Assembly (NCBI GenBank): GCA_963920705.1
Contig: OY987226.1
Coordinates: 24,633,136 to 24,697,135 of the forward strand
From: Odiellus spinosus
Taxonomy: Eukaryota > Arthropoda > Arachnida > Opiliones > Phalangiidae
Direction of reading: 5' to 3'
Length of the DNA: 64,000 bases
Below, piece after piece: positions 59,031-64,000 of the stretch. The position numbers and the translations under genes were made by a program. A model generated the notes under the pieces. The model had not been told where the DNA came from. It made no database searches and saw only the letters and a program-made list of their open reading frames with translations. Each line of letters opens with the position of its first letter. Positions within the stretch are counted from its first letter, which is position 1.

Positions 59031-59125
59031 TCCCCGACTGAACTTTAGTTCAGGGGGAGGTGTTACACTGGTCGTGTCTGTGTGTCTGTCTGTCTGTGTG
59101 TCTGTCTGTGTGTCTGTCTGTGTAA
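59028..59125. repeat. Stem-loop and TGTC/TGTG microsatellite
   Basis: CCTCCCCGACTGAACTTTAG pairs with TTCAGGGGGAGG to form a strong hairpin (59029-59061), followed by a run of TGTGTGTCTGTCTGTC units to about 59125. The minus-strand frame across it is a by-product. Confidence 0.75.
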
Positions 59126-59195
59126 GCGGATATCCTGTGTAAACGGAAGTCACGTGACCTAGCTCGTGGAGCCAAAAGTCTAGAGACGTAATCAT

Positions 59196-60520
59196 ACCAG
59201 CTGATCGTTCAATTCCGGGGAATTACCTCCTTTAAGCGTGGCTGCCACATTGAGTTTAAAGTGTCGTGCAAAGACATACAACAGGACGTCTCCCATTGCA
59301 CATCATCGCATTCCACCATCCACTTTACGGTCGAACCTCGATGCTGAACAGCCGAAGGCGATTACAAGCAATGGGACGTCTCCCACTGTCATAATCACCT
59401 CCGACCATCCCCGCACCAAGGTCCAACCTCCAGTTTCCGATCTCAGCGTTCCATACTAGCGAGGCGTCCCCCACTAGTACAGTTCACATCAACCTTCCAC
59501 TGACTCCAAACATCGCCCCACCAATGGGTAAATTGCGTCGCCAAGCGCCTAGAGATCAAGAATCAGCAAGACATTGAAAGGGGGGGGGGGTTTTCCCCCT
59601 AACTTCATGGCCATCACGCACGGTTACTTCGATTAATATAGCCCTTCGAAAGGTTTATATAGTATCTTTTTGGAACGTATGCAAATTAGCCTCATGGGGT
59701 GATTTTGTTTGATATTGTTTAGGGAAATGAAACGCAATATTAATTTATATTATAATTAAAAATATTAAAATGGTTCATCTTAATCTAATTAATTAGAAAG
59801 TCGAAAAATTAATTTAAAATTCGAGATAGTTTAGAAGTTATTTGAGAATTTATGCAAAAATTTAAAGAAATTTGACCGATTAATGGCAGTTTTAGTTGGC
59901 AGCATGCGCCTAAGCTATTTTCCATATATATCATTTACTCGAAAAAGCAAAGGTATAACGGGCAGTATAGGCTTATCTCTGGTGCAAACTTGGGGTGGAT
60001 TGAAGAACTTAAATAAAGGTGCGTTTACACGGGTATGGAAGATTGAAACAACATAATTTAGATAAGAGATAAGACAATAATAACTTCGATTATACTCGGT
60101 GAATTTTTAACCAGTTCAAGGGGAATTGGTGTATAAGATTTGAAGCTGAGGCGGATTTATGCATAATGTTAAACCACTTAAGAAAAATGATAGTCGTGAA
60201 AACTCTCCTCGAACAGAAGTAGAGTAGGTTTCCAGTGTATTTGTGACACGTGTATAATCGAGTTCGCCAGCACGCGAGTATGTGTAGACCACTAAATTTG
60301 AAGTCGGAAACCTCTTTACGCATGGAAAATATCAATGTGATTTTTTTTGATATTCTTGGGAGAATCAGCTTCATGTATGGGGAAATATCGTAATCTTCTG
60401 GCAAACTTGCAAACAGTGGCGTATTTGGTTTTAATTACTGGCACGGATTTTCAAATTAATTTTTTTATAATTTTCGCGCGTTTCGCAAATGTATTTCGTG
60501 CGAAATTGTGTACATTCGCA
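59196..60520. other. Intergenic sequence
   Basis: No supported gene. Two partial repeats share GGGACGTCTCCCA (about 59284 and 59372). A G run lies at 59580-59590. Confidence 0.5.
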
Positions 60521-60537
60521 GAGCGAACCAGGTTAAC

Positions 60538-61120
60538 GCGGATACACACAGACCTGTTTTTACGCGTTTCACGCTCGTGAACTCATAGAAGTACCATTAG
60601 CACGCGCGAGCGAGGTGCAAACCACTCTAGAAAAATTTTGTACACCTGATTCCAGATTCATTTGATTGTCAGTGATTCCGAATCAATTCGCGTGATTCCG
60701 AATTGATTCGTGATTCGCGTGATTCCGAATCGATTCTCGTGACTCCGAATCGATTCTCGTGATTCCGAATCGATTCGCGTGATTCCGAATCGATTCGCGT
60801 GATTCCGTATCGATTCGCGTGATTCCGTATCGATTCGCGTGATTCCGTATCGATTCTCGTGATTCCGAATCGATTCGCGTGATTCCGAATCGATTCGCGT
60901 GATTCCGTATCGATTCTCCTGATTCCGAATCGATTCGCGTGATTCCGAATCGATTCGCGTGATTCCGAATCGATTCGCGTGATTCCGTATCGATTCTCCT
61001 GATTCCGAATCGATTCGCTTGATTCCATTTAGTTTGTACACCTGATTCCAAGAGTGGTTTGCCCATTGCCCCTCGCGCGTGACCGTGAAAAGCGTGAAAA
61101 TAGGTCTGTGTGAATCCGGC
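60538..61120. mobile_element. Small inverted-repeat element carrying a 20-bp minisatellite
   Basis: Outer inverted repeats: GGATACACACAGACCTGTTTTTACGCGTTT (about 60539) against AAAATAGGTCTGTGTGAATCCGG (about 61097). Inner inverted repeats: GCAAACCACTCT (60616) against AGAGTGGTTTGC (about 61050). Between them TTTGTACACCTGATTCCA appears on both sides of the minisatellite. Probably a non-autonomous DNA transposon. Confidence 0.65.
60673..61028. repeat. 20-bp minisatellite, about 18 copies
   Basis: Unit GATTCCGAATCGATTCGCGT with AA/TA and GCGT/TCGT/TCCT variants. Three overlapping minus-strand open frames of RIDSESRESIRNH type result from a period not divisible by three and are not genes. Confidence 0.95.
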
Positions 61121-62900
61121 TTTAGTCATGCCACAATTAACAATTGACGAACTTTCTTAAACCGGATTGACATTGAAATTTCTCGTGTTTTAATAGTCAT
61201 GTATGATATGGTTGACCCAAGAGTGAAATGTAGACAGAGTGAGGAAAAGAATCACGTGATTGGATCTCGTGATGACTGCTAGTTTTAGTTTCACACTTTT
61301 TCATACATGAATTTAATGTTAATCCCAATTAAGTATAATAGAACCAGGCTTTTAATGCCTACTGTCGTGTATTTCCGGTAACATTTTAGCTAGTGTGGAG
61401 TCACGTAAAATGACGTTTGTTTCACAACTTGGTATATTTTTACTCAGGCCTGCCCTGTCAGAAAAAAAATATATAAAAAATTTATGGTAGGGCCAAAAGA
61501 GAAACATCTATTCTTTACTCACAGCATTATCACCAAAAAACGTGTTTTTAGACGTAGGCTTATAAGGTATCTGTAGGTCGTGTAGCACCAAAAAGCGAAA
61601 TTGTACGTCACAGTTCGTAGTTTAGCGTGTTATGCGGAAAGCTTATTCGTTAATTGTTTATTGAATATGTTTATTTACGGTTATATGACGATACCGAGGT
61701 CATAACTTGATTTTGATCAAATATTTTGCCTAATGACGTTACTTGGTCTACAAATACTCTAGTTTTCTTAACGCCGATATGATTTTACTGAGGGACCTTG
61801 ACCTTGCTTATCTAAATTTTAATTTATTGAACGTAAAATCGTTTCATTTCTTTTGAAATCTTCGACGAAGTTTGTTCTCTAGAGATTTGACTCGTTGAAA
61901 TTTTAAATTAAGTTTCATTCGTTTGAATACAATTTATTGGTAAGGAAGTAATTTTGAATTTGAATCATTTATTTGATGCGTTTATTATTTGTTTGGACAT
62001 TTTTGGTATATTTTCATTGACCTGAACTCTAATTTTTATTACTGAGTTGTGACTGAAATATTAGTTTGGAAATCAAAAGGTTTTTTTTTTTCTGACTCAT
62101 TTTTCTCTGTAGTAATTTTTTGTTTTCGTAAAAGAGTTATTAATGCCTACTGTCGTTTATTTTCGGTGATGTTTTAGCTAGTGTGTAGTCACGTAAAATA
62201 ACGTTGGTTTCACAACTTGTGTTGTATACTGAAGCCATGTATATGTTCAATTTGATATAACATTTTGCCTTTTCACGTTACTTGGTCTACAAATACTCTA
62301 CAACCGTCAAAATTCTGATATGGTTTTAAAAGAAGAACCTTGACCTTGTGTATTTAATCTCATATCGAGATTAAATGTTTTTCGAATCTAATTTTAATTG
62401 GTTTATCAATATGTTATTTGTATAGATATTTTTTTTAAGATTTTATATTTTTTAGATTAAAATAAATTTATTATTCCAGAAGATTTTGTAGAATCTAGTT
62501 CTCAGGATTACCGGTGTTGAAAATTTATTTTGCTAATGTTATCTTGATGTCTGTGTTTTCTGCCCGCTATTTGGTAGTGGTAAGATTAATATTTTTAATT
62601 TTAATTAATTGACTTATTTGGCGTTTATTTGATAATTTGCTTTACTTAAATTGTTCGTGTAAGGGCTATTTTACATATTACCAAAGATTGCTAATTTCAG
62701 TTGTCTTAATTCTGATTTTTTTGTTTTAATACTGAATTATGGACTGGATTATTTATCTTGAAATCTATGTGGTTATATCTTATTTATTTTCCTTTTTTTC
62801 TCTAGTTAGGTTTGGTTTTAAGTAGAGAATTATTTAGGGTTGTGTTGGTATACTGAAGAAATGCATATAGGTTCAATGTGATATAATATTTTGCCTATTT
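61121..62900. repeat. Intergenic sequence with a ~792-bp spaced duplication
   Basis: TAATGCCTACTGTCGT..TTTTAGCTAGTGTG..GTCACGTAAAAT..CGTT..GTTTCACAACTT at 61351 recurs at 62143, and CGTTACTTGGTCTACAAATACTCTA at 61736 recurs at 62276. Overall a diverged direct duplication. No gene. Confidence 0.75.
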
Positions 62901-63017
62901 CGCTGTTTCTTCTACTCATCCAATACTCTACATTTCTTTTCATCTTTTATTTTAGGTAGGGTTAGGTTAGGTTAGATTACCTTAACGTCGGGGTCGGGGA
63001 GGTTATATTTTGGTTTC

Positions 63018-63520
63018 CCAACTTGTTAATTTCTGTCCCTTCACGGATTTCAATTTTTAATTTCTGTCACTTCACGGATTTCAATTTTTAATTTCTGACC
63101 CTTCACGGGTTTCAATTTTTAATTTCTGTCCCTTCATGGATTTGAATTTTTAATTTTTGTGCCTTCACGGGTTGAAATTTTTAATTTTTGGCCCTTCACA
63201 GGCTTGAATTTTAAATTTCTATCCCTTCACGGATTTGAATTTTAATTTCTGTCAATTCACGGGTTTGAATTTCCAATTTCTGTCCCATTACGTGTTTGAA
63301 TTTCCAATTTCTGTCCCATTACGGGTTTGAATTTATAATTTCTGTACCTTCACCGGTTTGAATTTTTAATTTCTGTCCCTCCACGGATTTGAATTTTTAA
63401 TTTCTGTCCCTTCATGGGTGCGAATTTTCAATTTCTGTCACTTCATGGGTGTGAATGTTCCTTCCTCCAAATGCTCTTTTTTGAAGTGAGAAGCGAAACA
63501 GTTTTTTTTTTGTATAATTA
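63018..63520. repeat. Expanded 31-bp array ending in a foldback-family terminus
   Basis: About 14 diverged copies of AATTTCTGTCCCTTCACGG plus GTTTGAATTTTT, then CTTTTTTGAAGTGAGAAGCGAAAC and TTTTTGTATAAT at 63477-63519. The last part is the right terminus of the ATTATAC foldback family, so the array is an amplified internal module of that family. Confidence 0.85.
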
Positions 63521-63565
63521 AAATTATTTGATTATCTAAAATCTCTGTATCAGAATATTGAAGAG

Positions 63566-63925
63566 ATGAAGAAAGCGTGCGAATCCGTCCGAAAGACGGC
63601 CAAAGGAGAAGTTCCATCAAAGTTTAAAGTGCATATTTGGTCATTGTTCCACTATCTTTCGTTTTTGGAATACGGTACAACAATATTCGATAAAGGGGCA
63701 CATATGAGTTCCACTGGATACTTTTGTCAACCGTTGGTCTACTACGCAATCAAAGAAATCAATCCAACCGCTTTGAAACTGGTGAACAACAGGTTAGTTC
63801 GTCCGTGCGGACAACCACCTATACTAGGCTATAACTCCTTAGATGGATTAGGCCTATTAAAACAATTAGGTTGCATCCTCCCTTTAAACACGAAATTGCG
63901 GAAATTTCTCGAGCCGACTATATGA
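63566..63925 (+). CDS. Unidentified open frame at the window edge
   Basis: 119 residues, ATG at 63566, with a normal amino-acid mix (for example HIWSLFHYLSFLEYG and CGQPPILGYNSLDGLGLL). No domain recognised. It may be a fragment of a repeat-encoded protein, since it directly follows a repeat array. The rest of the window to 64000 holds nothing else. Confidence 0.3.
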   Translation: MKKACESVRKTAKGEVPSKFKVHIWSLFHYLSFLEYGTTIFDKGAHMSSTGYFCQPLVYYAIKEINPTALKLVNNRLVRPCGQPPILGYNSLDGLGLLKQLGCILPLNTKLRKFLEPTI

Positions 63926-64000
63926 CCGAGAGCCTTTTTTATGTGATATATTGGAACATTCGAATATCCCTGCTTGTGAACAAACTCACATCAAGTTTTT

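Noticed and set aside
60658..61129. Three overlapping minus-strand open frames with RIDSESRESIRNH-type repeats
   Set aside because: They arise from a 20-bp minisatellite without stops in any minus frame; there is no start context, domain or unique sequence.

Overview
The window reads as an arthropod, most likely insect, nuclear genome. It is AT-rich, dense in satellites and foldback repeats, scattered with degenerate TTAGG-type repeats like insect telomere sequence, and its genes use introns of about 75-80 bp. The dominant content is two Polinton/Maverick (adintovirus-like) elements, self-synthesising DNA transposons that look like integrated viruses, one nested inside the other.

Layout: (a) 1-7235 is a satellite block: a ~147-bp repeat with a CCTCGACT/AGTCGAGG hairpin and long arrays of a 100-bp repeat, with the first ~1.35 kb duplicated at 2729. 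(b) 7318-7835 is an imperfect foldback repeat. (c) 8160-42228 is Polinton 2 (about 16.1 kb without its insert), bounded by ~0.95-kb composite terminal inverted repeats (TIRs). (d) Polinton 1 (8687-26602, 17,916 bp, ~277-bp TIRs, perfect 6-bp target duplication ATTAAC) sits inside the left TIR of Polinton 2; the right TIR of Polinton 2 preserves the unoccupied site. (e) 42229-64000 is host repeat-rich sequence: foldback elements, a TIR-like relic of the Polinton 2 family, a broken Penelope-like retroelement, a broken copy of a repetitive gene family with a GCDTTS-type motif, and minisatellites. No clear intact host gene was found.

Both Polintons carry the full core set: protein-primed family B DNA polymerase with an N-terminal OTU-like region, DDE integrase, FtsK/HerA-type packaging ATPase, adenain-type cysteine protease, major and minor capsid proteins, a glycine-rich basic core protein and a pX-like amphipathic peptide. 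Nearly all frames are open, so both were probably active recently. Their gene orders differ: Polinton 1 is mostly one long plus-strand series, whereas Polinton 2 has two convergent halves, with the capsid-integrase-protease block inverted.

The most striking content is accessory. Each element has a BIR (IAP-like) gene whose end overlaps the start of a small gene resembling the PP1-recruiting domain of PPP1R15/GADD34. This pairs likely anti-apoptotic and anti-translational-arrest functions in the same overlapping arrangement, at different places in the two elements. Several other accessory proteins look like diverged PC4-type single-stranded-DNA-binding domains. At least four accessory genes appear to be spliced with short introns that restore exact open frames. 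A cluster of E2F-like sites lies upstream of the Polinton 1 structural genes. All family assignments were made by eye from motifs; no database search was run.
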